Shown here piece after piece: positions 34,812-46,989 of a DNA stretch of 64,000 nt. Source of the DNA: Sternotherus odoratus (taxonomy: Eukaryota > Chordata > Testudines > Kinosternidae); the NCBI GenBank assembly GCA_032164245.1, contig JAVMKO010000005.1:39584133-39648132 (forward strand). Direction: 5' to 3'. A program made the translations under genes and the position numbers. The stretch's first letter is position 1. Each line of letters opens with the position of its first letter. Below the pieces are notes generated by a model, which made no database searches, was not told where the DNA came from, and saw only the letters and a list, made by a program, of their open reading frames with translations.

Positions 34812-34938
34812 ACTGCTTGCATCCGACGAAGTGGGTATTAGCCCACAAAAGCTTATGCTTCAATACTTTAGTTAGTCTTTAAGGTGCCATAGGACTTTGT
34901 CACTTCTGCTATTCCAGACTAACATGGCTACCTCTCTA
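34812..34938 (+). repeat. Penelope-like repeat with hammerhead-like core
   Basis: + strand: CCGACGA, GTGGG arm, loop, CCCAC arm, then AAAA in place of GAAA, 34823-34850. CTAACATGGCTACCTCTCT closes it. Same family as 20812, opposite orientation. Confidence 0.6.
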
Positions 34939-35833
34939 AATCCTATAGAATTGAGTTTGTTACATTGTGGAACAGAGATTGTGTAATTCCACTTGTAAGA
35001 GGGACTATGGACTTCCAAGGAGTAAAAACAGTGGGGGTTTGTTAGGCAAATTCACTCAGGTTGTAGCATCTCCAGATAGGTATTACCACCCGGAGAGAGC
35101 TTCACATATGATGGATTATCCAAGGACCAATAGACAAAGAAAGGACTTTTAGTTAAATATCCTGAATAGAAACTGATACAGGACCGTTTTTTCTGATCCA
35201 ACAAATGGTAAATTAATTTCCAGTTCCTCATCTTCTGTTTTTACCAAGCATGATTTTTTATTTCAACATAGTCCTTTGGATCATATCAGTGTGGCTTTTT
35301 GTTTGTTTGAACTTTAGTCTATCTTTTTGATAACATTCATTATTGAAAGCAACTTGAGGTACTTTCAATAAACATTTGTTATTTTAGGTTATTATAGGTT
35401 ATTTATTTTGTGAAATTTAATATCCTTTTTGCAATTGAATTTATATTTAGGGTAAATTTGTAGACACAATTATCACTACCCCATTCTCTGGTTTTACAAT
35501 TATTTATTCTTTTGTTTCCTCTTTTAGACAGTGGCTTCTCTATTACAATCTACATTCTCTTTGAAATTCTTGAATGCTACCATCCTATGAATTATGGGAT
35601 GCAATCTGAGATATCCACATAATCCATAACTATAGGTAATTAAAAAGAGGTAGTTGCTGTCTGCAGTGAAGCAGAGTACATGCAAGCTCAGCTATCAGAG
35701 AAGTGAATCTATCTGAAATTAAATAGGATGCATGAGCATTTAAAATAGTGTTTATGGCTGGGCTCAGGAATATAGTGAGAATTGGACCAAAGCTTGATGG
35801 GGTGCCAGGACTGGCAGAGACTTTTGGGACAGT
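34939..35833. other. Intron, no feature recognised
   Basis: AT-rich sequence without repeat ends. Confidence 0.5.
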
Positions 35834-35838
35834 GATGT

Positions 35839-36959
35839 TGTGACGGTGCTGTTCCTGGTGGGATCCAACTGTGAGTGCCAAGTCAGGACAAATTGCTTCC
35901 AAAGGGCAACTACAGCCCAAAGCTGGGGTTTTTCCACTCTAATATGAACCAAACCAGCTGAACAGAAAAGACTTTGGTTTCGCCCCACTGGCTAACCACA
36001 AGTCACATAAGCAATTCCCTTAGACACTCCAGCTTCCCAGTATCACCACCCGCAGCCAACTGTCCCGGGGACCAATGGTTATGGAAACCAATACCCCAAA
36101 TAAAGAAAACGGTTCTCCCCAATTCCAAAGAATCAGGCCCCAGACCCAGGTCAATATACAAATCAGATCTTACCCACAAATCACACTGTTGCCAATCCTT
36201 TAGAATCTAAAATCTAAAGGTTTATTGTACAAGGAAAAAGGTATAAGTTAGGGTAAGGAATGGTTAAAAGAAATAAATTACATGCAGTAATGGCAAATCT
36301 CTTGGTTCAGGCTTGCAGTTGTAAAATAAACTGCAGGTTCAAATAAAAGTTTCTGGAATGCATCCCCTGCAGGGATGGGTCATCAGTCCGTTGGCCAGAG
36401 CTTCCACGTGTAGCAAAATCCCATCCAGAGGTAGGTGCTAGCTGAAGGCTGGAGATTGAAGACAAAATGGAGGAAGTTTCTCCCAGGTTTTATAGACTTT
36501 CTCTTCTGAGTGAAGATCCCCCTCCTCCTTCCTATGCAGAGTCCAATTGCAAAATGGAGGTTCATAGCCACATGGTCCAATTACCAGACTCTCCAAGATT
36601 CAGTTTCTGACCAGGCAGGTTACGTTCCTGGAGAAGCTTGGGTGTAGACAAAGTTCATTGTGTAATTGATGGCCCTTAATGGGCCATCAGGCAGCTCAAG
36701 CAAAGCTGATGCCCTTTATTCTGGAATGTCCCTCCCCAGCAGAGCACAATATTTGGAAAGACAGACAGTCCAGAGCCAATATTCATCACTTCAACTACAA
36801 AATTGATACACACATATCAATGGCATATTCATAATCAGCAATCCATAACCTGGTCGTAGACACCTATTATGACCCCCTTTACATAAGATTTGGTGCCACT
36901 ATAGGACCTTGGTTGCACTAATGATCTATAGGATCCCAAATTATTTCAGTAACGTGACA
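35839..36959 (+). mobile_element. Solo LTR, 1121 bp, 5-bp target duplication
   Basis: Same family as 14734. Starts TGTGACGGTGCTGTTCC, ends CAGTAACGTGACA, flanked by GATGT at 35834-35838 and 36960-36964. No internal genes. Confidence 0.85.
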
Positions 36960-37038
36960 GATGTGTTACAGTGTTGCCAACTCTTGAGCTTTTATCATGA
37001 GTTTCATGCATAGGCATGGACAGCACATTTCATTAGGG

Positions 37039-37785
37039 CAGGGGTGGGCAAAGTACGGCTGCGGGCGCCGCCGGGGACAGCGCTGCCTGGAGAGCCGGCC
37101 TGGTGCGCCACCCAGAGAGCAGGGCTGGCACGCCACCTGAGACAGCGGGCCCGTGGCTCGCTGGGTGCGCTGCCTGGGACAGCAGGCCCACGGCAAGCCG
37201 CGGGGCCCCGTGCCCCCAAGCCGGGGGCCTGGCCAAGTGCGGCAAGCCGTGGGGCGCCACGCTTTTGAGCCCAGGGCCGGGCCAACCATGGCAAGCCGTG
37301 CGGCCCAGCGCTCTCAGCCTGGGGTGCTGGGCTGACCACAGCAAGCCGGGGGCCCCAATCTCCCGAGCCGGGGGCCAGGCCAAGCGCGGCAAGCCACGGG
37401 GCCCTGCGCTCCCAGCCCGGGGGCCGAGCTGAGCACTGCGAGCCACAGGACCCGGCTCAGCAGGTAACCAAGTTGGGGGGAGGGCTTAGGTGGTGGGGTG
37501 CGGGTGGGTGGGGGTGTCTCGGGAGGGGGCAGTCAGAACAGAGAGCAGGAGGGCTAGATAGGGGATGGGGTCCTGGGGGGGACAGTTAGAGTGGGGGAGT
37601 TTTCCGGAGGGGGCAATCAGGGGACAAGGAGCGGGGATTGGATGGGTCAGAGGTTCTGAGGGGGGTCAGTCCGGGGGCGGGAAGTGGGTGGGGGTTGGAT
37701 AGGGGGCAGGGCCTTCCCTAACCGGCCCTCCACACAATTTTGAACCCCGGTGTGGCCTTCGGGCCAAAAAGTTTGCCCACCCCTG
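37039..37785. mobile_element. hAT MITE, 747 bp, duplication CATTAGGG
   Basis: CATTAGGG at 37031-37038 and 37786-37793 flanks CAGGGGTGGGCAAAG and the inverse of AGTTTGCCCACCCCTG. GC-rich interior; long frames there are compositional. The right third holds GGGGGCAGTCAGGGG-type tandem units also found at 41070. Confidence 0.9.
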
Positions 37786-37793
37786 CATTAGGG

Positions 37794-38747
37794 TGTGCAC
37801 CCAGGGAGCCCCACCCTAGCCCTGACCCCACCCTACCCCCATCCACTTCCTCCCAATTCCCGCCCCTTGACTGCCCCCCTCAAAGATGCCAACCCCCCCA
37901 CCCACTCCTTGTCCCCTGACTGCCCCCTCCTGAGACCGTCCCACCCTAACTGCCCCTCTAGGACTTTACCCCCCTACCTGTCCACTGACTGCCTCGACCC
38001 TAATCCACACCTCTGTTCCCAGACAGACCCCCGGGGCTCCCAACCCCCCCTGCTCCCTGCCTGCCCCGACCCCAAACCCTGTCCACACCCCCACCCCCTG
38101 ACAGGCCCCCCCAGAACTTCTGACCTATCTAACCTTCCCTGACCTTGTCCCCTGACTTCCCCTTCCAGAGACCCCTCACCCTTAAACACCCCCAGGACCC
38201 TACCCCATACCCAACTCCTTTTTCCCCTGACAGTCCTGACCCCTACCCACCCCACTGCCTCCTGACAGACCTCCAGGACTCCCATGCCCTATCCAACCCC
38301 CCCGTTCCCTGTCCCTTGACTGTCCCCAGAACCTGTGCCCCATCCACACACATCCCCACTCCCTGTCCCCTGACTGCCCCTGGAACTCCCTACCCCTTAT
38401 CCAAACCTTCCTCCCCAGTCCCAGACCCCTTACCATGCCGCTTACTCCCACCTTTCCCCTCTCCCGGAGCCTCTCCTCCCCCATTCCCCCGGAACCTCAG
38501 CGCCCCGCATCCAGGAGCGGCCCTGGACAGTGCTGCAGTGGCATGGCTCCAGCGGGGCCTGAGCTCCTGCTGCATGGAGTGGTGTGGTAAGGGGGTGGAG
38601 CTGTGAGCTCCGGCGGGCCGAGCAGCAGGAGCTCAGGCCCCGCCGAAGCCATGCCACTGCAGCGCTGTCCAGGGCCACTCCGGGGGATGGGGGAGGGCGG
38701 GGTTAGGGGGAACCTCCCTGCCTGGCAGCTTGCCCACCCCCGCATTA
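37794..38747. repeat. C-rich hAT-MITE-derived array
   Basis: Degenerate units of about 45 bases (CCCCTGACTGCCCC and CCCTATCCA…) are the inverse of the GGGGCAGTCAGGGG units in the neighbouring MITE. The right edge GCTTGCCCACCCCCG is followed by another CATTAGGG, looking like a 3' TIR. An older copy of the same family in inverted orientation is likely. Confidence 0.6.
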
Positions 38748-38866
38748 GGGTGCGCCAGGCAGGATGAGCTTGACCACTCCTGCATTAGGGTATGCTTGGG
38801 CACACCCAGCACATCCCGTGCACACCCTAATGCGGGGATGGGCAAGCTCGTCCTGCCTGGCGCACC
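38748..38866. repeat. Inverted repeat, 46-base arms
   Basis: Left arm GGTGCGCCAGGCAGGATGAG to ATTAGGGTAT (38748-38795), right arm ending CTGCCTGGCGCACC (38820-38866), spacer of about 25 bases. Arms contain hAT TIR pieces and CATTAGGG boxes. Confidence 0.75.
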
Positions 38867-40141
38867 TGCCTATGGTTTCATGATATGTGTTGTTTTTTCT
38901 TGAGTGAGCAAGGATACCAGGGTGACTTAGGAGCTTGGCTGCGAGTGAATGTAGGGTGAGTGGAGAGCTGCCTTGGTGAGAGGGGAATTGAAACATCAAG
39001 GAGGACAGATTACAAAAACAAGTAAGGCATGAATTTCTCAGTGGGGAGTGGGAAGGGTTACAGGGGATGATGTCAGAGATAGCCAATATGGGGACCAGGC
39101 TGCTCCAATAATGGGTTTTTAAGAGGGCCCTAAATTGACATGTTGGCCCTGGGCCAACAAATCCTCACTACCATCCTGATGCTGGATGGGGACTAAGAGG
39201 TGGAGAGGGATCTGCACAATAAGAAGTAAGATTAATGTCATTATTGATCTTTTCTCTCGTTTCAGCTCATACAGTGCAGCCAGTCCCACTTATTAAATAC
39301 ATGACATTTATTTTCATTACCACGAGAACAAACAAATTTGCAAATTACCATGTGCTAATTTTTGATTGTTGAATCAAAGAGAATTTCTTGGTTTTTGTAT
39401 TCTCCCACTTCACCTGTAGTTGCTGGTTTTATTGTATCAATCATCAAAATATCAGAATATATAGGACTGTAAATTAGCACAGCTGCACTTCACTCTATTT
39501 GCCTGTTTTGTTGTGTTTGTCAGATTTGTTTATTCAAAAATATTACCAATCAGTTTTCTTGGTAGTGTTGATCCATATTATCTTTGATAGGGCCCCACAT
39601 GAAGTGTGAAGGCAGCTATATGTGGTATGTTCCTTTCTCCCCACCATGTAGCCACCAGCAGTCTTTGTGCAGGCTCAGCACCACAGCTAAAATGGAAGCA
39701 TGGCTGGGCTGAAGGTGAAAAAGCTGGGGAACTGTAGCTTTTTGTGTCTTGTTCTAGGAATACATCAGATGTGCCCTGTGATTGTTGCTGATGTGGAAAA
39801 GCTCTGTATCTTGAACAGATGAGGTGGATCTCCTTTTATAAGGAGTACATTTGTAAATCATGGCACTCATTCCAGTGCTTTAGGAGATTTTCTATATACC
39901 CTGGGTCCAGACCACTGAATTCCCTGAAGATAAGCACTGAGAATTTGATTTGATATGCTATAGAGACCAAGAATAGTGAGCAAAATATTAGTCTGAGTGC
40001 TCATATTAGTCTGTGTTGCTGAGGGGAGACACTACAATGCGCTCAGATACTAGGATGATGAGCACAATATAAGCACTTATACAGAATATTAAAATATTCA
40101 CAGCCCCCTGGTGCCCGGTTCCATTGAACAATGCAGGGAAT
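38867..40141. other. Intron, no feature recognised
   Basis: No repeat ends, exon or RNA gene seen. Confidence 0.5.
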
Positions 40142-40290
40142 ATAGAATCATAGAAATGTAGGGCTGGAAGGAACCTTGAGGGGCTATCTAGTCCATTTCT
40201 CTGTGCTGAGTCAGCATTTAAGTATGCTTAGGCCATGAGAGATATTTGTCTAGCCTGTTCTTAAAACCAACCCTTGGAGTAAAAATTCTA
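40142..40290 (-). repeat. CR1-like LINE 3' end
   Basis: ATAGAATCATAGAAATGTAG then GGGCTGGAAGGAACCTTGAG: inverse of a CR1-type 3' terminus, older subfamily. Confidence 0.75.
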
Positions 40291-40600
40291 AAGCACATCT
40301 ATGTGCCCAGGATTGCTCCTCATAAAGTTAATGGGGAATTTTGCCTTTGACATTGTGAAAACGCTTGGAACGTCAGACTAAGTTGACTTGTTAATTGCAG
40401 AGTACTGTGATAATGGGTTTGAGTATTAGTCATTTGCCCCACTGTTCTTTGTAGTCAGATAATACTGAAGGAAGGAAAAAAACTTTTCAAGGAATTATTA
40501 GTTTTTAGAAAACCATGTAATCTCTCCCTTTGCTCTCATTCTATGCAATTTCCTTGAATTTTGGTATTGAAATGATATTCCCTGGAACCCTTTCTGAATC

Positions 40601-40892
40601 CAGGGCCGGCTCCAGGCACCAGCGCTTCAAGTGCATGCCTGGGGCGGCAGGCCGCGGGGAGCGGCCTAACGTTCACCATCAGGGTGGCAGTCAGGCTGTC
40701 TTCAGCGGCATTTCAACGGGAGGTCCAAGGCTGCCATGGATTCTGCGGCTTTAAGGTGGTGGGGACGATGAGGCCACAGGACCCATGGACCTCTCACAAA
40801 AATGCCGCTGAATCCGTGGCAGCTGCGGACCTCTTGCAGGCATGCCGCAGAACTTCTGTGCATTGGGTGGCAAAAACCTTAGAGCCGCCCTG
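40601..40892. mobile_element. hAT MITE, 292 bp, duplication TCTGAATC/T
   Basis: CAGGGCCGGCTCCAGGCACC at the left, inverse of TTAGAGCCGCCCTG at the right; TCTGAATC (40593-40600) and TCTGAATT (40893-40900) flank it. Non-coding. Confidence 0.85.
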
Positions 40893-40946
40893 TCTGAATT
40901 ATAGTTATAGCAGCCATGATTCATGACTTAACAATGTTGGTTTGGT

Positions 40947-41069
40947 AGGGTGACCAGAGAACAAGTGTGAAAAATCGGGACCGGGGGAGGGGTTTAATAG
41001 GCACCCATAGAAGACAAAGCCTCAATAATCAGGCCTGTTCATCTAAAATCGGAACATCTGGTCACCCTA
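40947..41069. mobile_element. TIR element (MITE), 123 bp
   Basis: TAGGGTGACCAGA and inverse TCTGGTCACCCTA are perfect 13-base TIRs; inner AAATCGGGAC/AAATCGGAAC boxes. Superfamily not determined. Confidence 0.8.
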
Positions 41070-41272
41070 GTTCCGGGGGGCAGTCAGGGGACAGGGAGCG
41101 GGGGGTGGGGGTGTTGGATGGGTCAGGGGTTCTGAGAGGGGCAGTCAGGGGGCGGGAGGTGGAAGGGGGCGGGGGCCAGGCTGTTTAAGGAGGCACAGCC
41201 TTCACTACCCAACCCTCCATACAGTTTCACAACTCCAGTGTGGTCCTCAGGCCAAAAAGTTTGCCCACCCCT
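41070..41272. mobile_element. hAT MITE right end, same family as 37039
   Basis: GGGGCAGTCAGGGGACAGGG units followed by GGCCAAAAAGTTTGCCCACC and CCTG. The left end is absent or replaced at the junction with the 123-bp MITE. Confidence 0.75.
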
Positions 41273-43129
41273 GACTTAGAGGCACAATACAGAATCTCGT
41301 CTTAGTGTCACCTTAGTGTCACCTTAGTGTCTTATGTGAAGTGCATAAATGCTGATTCATAGCCATAAAATCTGACACTTAATAGCAAACAAACAATACC
41401 CATTTTCAAGTTTGCATCATCCTCTAAATTTTCCAAAATATTCTTCTGAGGCTTGAGTGTTTAGACTGTAAGCTCCATGGGCAAGCGACTGTTTTCCTTT
41501 GAGTATTGGTCAGTAGGTGGTTTAAAATAATTAATATTATTGTCATTTATTGTGAAAATTTTATTAATTGCAGTATATTGATAGATATTTTTCTGCTGGC
41601 TTCCTTCCAGACCTAATAGTAACCTCTTAGACATGTATTGTTTCAAATGATTAGTGATGGATAGGTCACCTTAAGTAATTGTTTTGTGGGATATGTTGAT
41701 CGCTTTTGATGGTGTTAGTCTGCATGATTATTGCTAGTTTTGAGTTACCTTTGTCAATTAATGCACAAGATACGGTTCCATAGGTAATGTTGAGTTGAGG
41801 GTTGCATTTAAAGTTGGAATTCAACCTCTTTATTGTTCATGAAAAATACAGGATATTCTCCCTTGGCCAAAATGACGCCACTTAAAATTTCAGTACTGCA
41901 TAAACTTTAGGAGAAAAGTCGAGTAAATGTATTAGGTAATTTGAGTTCTAATTAATTTTATTAGGGATTGCACACTTCATAGCTTGTGTGGACTGAGCTT
42001 ATTGCCTACACCAGGGGCTCCTTGCATCCCTCCATTCCACTCCACAAGCTCCATGTGTGCCATCCTCCCATCTCCTTCTGTTTCAGGGACTCCCTAAAGT
42101 TCTCCCAATCTCCCCACTGCCAGGGGTTCTGTTTGCCTTCCATTTCTCCCCTCTCCCATACCAGGGTCCCCATTCTCCATCCAGCCACCACTATTCCTAC
42201 TTCCCCCCCCATGCTGCCTATTCCTCCTTTCCCCCCACCCATACTAGAATCCCCCCCCCCCCCCGTTTCTCTGCTCATTGAGGGGGGTGTCTGTTAACTC
42301 TCCCCCCTTCCAGGGTTCCCTTTTGCATTGTGTTCCTTCATTCCCATTTTTCTCCATACTAGGGCCCCCCAATCTCTCCCCTGCCAGGGCTTCTGAGTGC
42401 CAGGATGATACATGTAAGTAAAGTAATGTACCCGCTTAACTGTTTGCAGACAGCCCCCTACAAGTGGCATTAAAAACAAACAGTATTTATAATTTAGTGT
42501 ATTATAAATTTTAATCTAAAGATGCTGTAGAGCAATTTTTAAAATTAGTTTTACAAAGACTAAACCTGATTTAAATCAATTATTGTGGGGGGTGGAGGGG
42601 AATCAAGTGATGATTTAAATTGGGTTGTTTTAAATTGCTCCATCCTGAAGATTAGGTACACTTTCAAAAGTAGGATGGAATTACATACATATAAATTCAT
42701 GGATTTTTTTCCTTCTCTTTCTGTGATTTAGGCCTCAGGCAAGAAACAGTACCTAATTCTGCCTTGTGGTCCATGTACCTTTCTAGAACTGCTAAAATAT
42801 GGCAATCAGCATACAATTCAATTTCAAGGTTTACAGTTGATTGCCTTTTTGTGGCCATAATACTTAAAATTGAAGCTGTAGAGTCTTTTTTACTTTTTGA
42901 AGCAAAACAAACTGCAGAAAAAAAAGGAATGGAATGACTGTGACAACCTAGAAAAGGAACCTGGAGTTTGCATTTATTTATTTTCTGGAAGCATCATGAC
43001 ATTGATACATATATGGGAAAAAGTGTGATTCTTTTGTGACTTGTTGTTCTTGGATAATTGAAGAAAATCTCATTTGATTTTTTAAATCTCTCTCTCCTCC
43101 TCCCCCCCCACCAAAATGTACTTTTACAG
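41273..43129 (+). other. Intron with C/T-rich tract and splice acceptor
   Basis: A degenerate C/T-rich array with CCAGGG boxes lies at about 42000-42400, including a C14-like run near 42251. The acceptor tract of the second DOCK3 exon is at 43088-43129. Otherwise nothing recognised. Confidence 0.55.
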
Positions 43130-43278
43130 AAGCATAAGATAGATCTTTTCTACAAACTGCGCCATGTGATGAATGAACTCATTGACCTGCGTAGACAACT
43201 GCTGTCAGGTCACTTGACACAAGACCAGGTGCGAGAGGTCAAGAGACACCTTACAGTGCGACTGGACTGGGGTAATGA
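43130..43278 (+). CDS. DOCK3: DOCK3 coding exon (N-terminal helical region)
   Basis: This 149-base exon has 49 codons plus two bases. It opens KHKIDLFYKLRHVMNELIDL and closes TVRLDWGNE, the last codon being split by the donor. The acceptor is a long C/T tract ending in TTTTACAG and the donor is GTAAGT. It joins the 6074-6170 exon in phase 0 to read LKQ-type helix into KHKIDL without a break (…KQLYV|KHKID…). The RRQLLSGHLTQDQV segment and the W-G-N-E ending are what I recognise as DOCK3 rather than DOCK1, 2, 4 or 5. This is part of the DOCK N-terminal helical region upstream of the membrane-binding DHR1 (C2) domain. The following exon is not in the window, so the next intron is longer than 20.7 kb. 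Confidence 0.93.
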
Positions 43279-44389
43279 GTAAGTACAAGTATGATCCGAG
43301 TGCCATCTGTTTTAATTAATGTCGAATGTTTTTTGTGTAATGAAATTTGCAAAGAGTTGAATGATCTTCTAGTTGTTGGCAACTGAAACCAAATATCACT
43401 TTTTACATTCAGAGTTTACGGCGTACCTCCTCCGCCATAGTACCTCCTCCCCCTCATAATTAAAAATTTTAAACATGTATGATTTGCTTCTACTATTCAT
43501 TTTTTTCTGAAGGAGTCTGTATTTTTCAATCTTTTATTGTTTAAGTTGTACAGTGAATATTAAATCTGAGGTATTCTATACATTGTAATTTATCTGTATT
43601 ATTATTAATATTACCATTTTGGCATTTGAAAAATTGCTACCATCAGTGGAACAGCTGTACAGTTGGGTGACACTGTAGAATAGCCAGAATTGACACTGTC
43701 TGATCAAATGATTAACAGTGTGGAGCTGAGGCTTATAGTATTCAGATTTAATTTTGTTTTAGGTCTTGTAATCCGTATAATTCTCTGCTGATGCTTTCTC
43801 AGATTTTGTGCCCTGATGATCAGTCCTGTTGTAAAGAGGTGACCATTTGAATCTTCTTTTTATGGTGCCGAGGGGGTTTATAGTAATCTAGAGTTGAATA
43901 TGGAATTATAATGAATTACTTAAAAAAAAACCTAGCCCTATCCCACAATCGACTCTATAAAACAGCAAGTAAAAAGCTTGGCTTGCCTAGTTCTAACGCA
44001 AAGTGCCGTGAACAGATATGTTATGCGTAGCATGCTCATGACCTTTTCAGAGGAAATGTCACCCTCCTTAGGCTTAAAATAACCTTTCTTCAACCAGGCT
44101 GATGGATACGTTATAAAGTACAGAGTAAGATTCTGTGTAAGTTACCAAAACCAGAAAAAAGTCAATTTTTTCCTCCCTAACTTACTGTAGTCATGTCCAC
44201 ATTCCTTGAGCACCAGTGTCAGGACTCCCATGGAGAAGAGTACTGGAATGAACTGTCAAAAACTCAACTGACCCCTCTTGTTAAATGAATTTATTACTCT
44301 CTTCTTAGTTGAAAAAGAGGCTCTGAAAGATATAGACTAATAGAATTACTGAAAGTGATTGTCTTGCGTTTTAACTCCCACTAATGCAA
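43279..44389 (+). other. DOCK3 intron start, no other feature
   Basis: GTAAGT donor at 43279, then AT-rich sequence. Confidence 0.6.
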
Positions 44390-45700
44390 ATGGAGCCCAC
44401 TAAACCATCATGATGCTTTGGGATTCAACCCAGACTAGTAACGGTTTGTTTCACCACCTGCCCTGCATCTTTTGATGCCTTAAATGGTCTTGCAGTGGCT
44501 TACAGCCCTGACAACAACCGCTAGCAGACAAGCATGAAGGTCACGCCCTGGTTTCCACTGCTCAATTACTTTTGAAGAGTGACTCCAAAAAATCCCCTAA
44601 ATCATCTGCTAATGTGGAAATCTAAGTAGGTTCCCAGAATTGTGAACAACTGTGTTACCCCTCTCAGCCTCAATAAGTGGGACTTTTGCTACTGCTAAGT
44701 TGTGTGACAACTCCCTGACACACCAGCTTGTCTGTCTTGCCAGTAAACTCCTCAGGACATACCTTGTCTTGCATGTAACAATCAGTGACCCTCCAACTCC
44801 CAAGTTCCCCAGAGATGTCTCCATGCCATGTCCAGCCCTCTCCTGGAACACTCTCAGAAGTCAATAAGTTTGCTACTCCTTTAAAGATACTATGCACTGC
44901 AGTTTATTAATTTAATTAGAGTTTGACAACACTCTTATTTCAATCATAGCACTGAATTGTTTTTTAGTAAAACAAGTTTATTTATCAAAAGGACATAGGG
45001 TGATACCAAGTAAAAGGAATAAAGATAAAAAGGGTTAAACACAAACAAAAGTAAAAATACATTTCTAAGGCTAAAACTTAATACCAGCAAGTTACAGTCT
45101 TTGCCTAAGCATGTTTCTCACCTAAACTCAATTCTCAAAGACTTCAACCCACTTGTTTGAAGGATCCAACATTCCACAATTTCAAGAGCTCTAGACCCTT
45201 TAATTTCCCAAGTGATGGATGATTATGAGAGTTCTCTCCCCATTCTTTTTATCATTGCCTAAACCTTTGAAATTTATCATTTAACAAGTAAGACCAGACA
45301 AAGCTTCTCTCTCCTCTTGGGATGTAGATGCCATGCGGTCTTCCTAAAGTTCATTGTCCCTACTTCAAGAGTCAGGAAGGCTTTCTGCTGTTCTTCCCTG
45401 CCTGTTGACTTCCCATCATATGGAAATGGAACTTCCATTGTTTTGATCCTACAATGCTTAATTTACATTGGCGACAGGTAGGTAGCTAGCTCTCTTCCCG
45501 CCTGTCGGGGAGAAAACCTATATTTGGTCACAGACGTTATTAGCATATCATCAGTGAATATCCATAATTCCTCATATAGTGTTAATGCATACGTTTCACA
45601 ATTAAATGAATCACCAGTAGGATAAAAGACCTTGATACACTTTTATAATACAGTAATATTGTTTACAAACAGTTGATTCAATTGTATCTTTGAGGTTCGG
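44390..45700. repeat. Possible LTR-like sequence, ends unresolved
   Basis: A-rich block near 44975-45060 (AAAAGGAATAAAGATAAAAA) resembles the equivalent zone of the solo LTRs at 15125 and 36235. No termini or target duplication found. Confidence 0.3.
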
Positions 45701-45910
45701 CACCCCGTCTTTATACTTAAGAGGCTGTCTCCTCACTTGCTAGTTTGATGGCTTTGTTCACCTTGCATGTAAATGCAATTTCATTGTCTCTATCTGATGA
45801 TCAGGTTGGTCAGACAAGCAAGTACACATTTCTTTGTCTAGGACATACTGTGCTTATGCATTGCTTGCCAAATAAATTTTAAGAAAGTAATTCTAGAATA
45901 TATTCATAAT

Positions 45911-46224
45911 GAGAGGTGAAAGTAATATAGAATTCTTATGGGCATGGGGGCGGCAGCCTGGAGCCCTGGGCCCTTTTAAGTTTCTGGCTCCAGGACAGCT
46001 GCCCCTTTTGGTGGCCGGGGAGTGGGGACAAAAGGGGCAATGATGTTAAAGCACTACCAGCAGGGTCGCTGGTAGGGAGATCATGGGGTCAAAGCAAGCA
46101 GTGACATTAAAGCCTTGCCATTGCAAAGGACCCACAGCAGTGCTTTAACATCAGCTGCCTATGGGCCAATACCGTCTTTTTACCAGTATGCCGTACCGGA
46201 CTGTACTGGCCTATTTTCACCCCA
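45911..46224. mobile_element. TIR element (MITE), about 310 bp
   Basis: AGAGGTGAAAGTAATATAG at the left faces the inverse of CTATTTTCACCCC at the right. Inner GCACTACCAGC/CAGCAGTGCTTTAAC partly mirror each other. Non-coding. Confidence 0.55.
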
Positions 46225-46989
46225 TCCATAACTTCGTACACATCTTGTATTGACCTTACATAAGAATATTAATGATCAGTGAGTTATTAGTTTTCCAGTG
46301 ATATATTGCATACCACCTTTTGGGTATATGTCATGACAACAGTCTGTTAAGTACAGTGGGTATGTCAGGCCTGACAAGAGTTGTTGATGGAATAATGACT
46401 CTTCAAGGGGCCTCTGTGTCACAGTCGTACAGTAGCTTTATCCCTACATATTTTTGCTGAGAGAAGCAGCAGACAGAGTGAGCAAGAGGGAGTACTGAGA
46501 AGAAAGGAATTCGGACTAAATGGTAGTTTAGCACTGAAGGGAGTAGGTTGCTCAGTTAGTTGTTAGTGCGACAAAGAGAAGAAGTTCTGTTAAATAAATA
46601 ATACAATAAATAAGTGTAAAACTTCAAGATAAAACCCTTTACCCAACCTCCTTATAGAAATGATCAATAGAGGTAAATGATGTTTAAATATAACATCTGT
46701 TAGGTATACCAGTAATACAGTGGTATTATGTTTATGGTGGTAGAGAAAAACAGAACTTGTATTGTACATTATATTATGACAACCCCCTGCCCAGGTGCTT
46801 GCCTGGCTCTCTCTGCTCCAAGCAGTATCTTTCCTGCCAGGAGTCAGTTCCTGTAATGGCCAGACACTCACTGTGCCTGGGAGAGCTTCACAGAAGTGCT
46901 TTACCTGTTACACCTAAAACTGCAGCCTAACAGGAGCTTTGAGCTGAAGAAAAAATTCCTCCCTATGGAGAAAACACTTAGGCCTGCAG
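46225..46989. other. Intron, no feature recognised
   Basis: No element ends that I can support. Confidence 0.45.

Larger units (their letters stand above)
6171..43129 (+). other. DOCK3 intron, about 37 kb
   Basis: This is the intron between the two exons: GT donor at 6171, AG acceptor ending at 43129. Both flanking exons are in phase with each other. It is filled mainly with transposon remnants in both orientations, described separately. I see no further DOCK3 coding segment, cryptic or alternative, inside it. Confidence 0.88.

Noticed and set aside
37004..37446. Overlapping long frames on both strands
   Set aside because: Open because of GC-rich MITE composition; no domain, and all frames are equally open.
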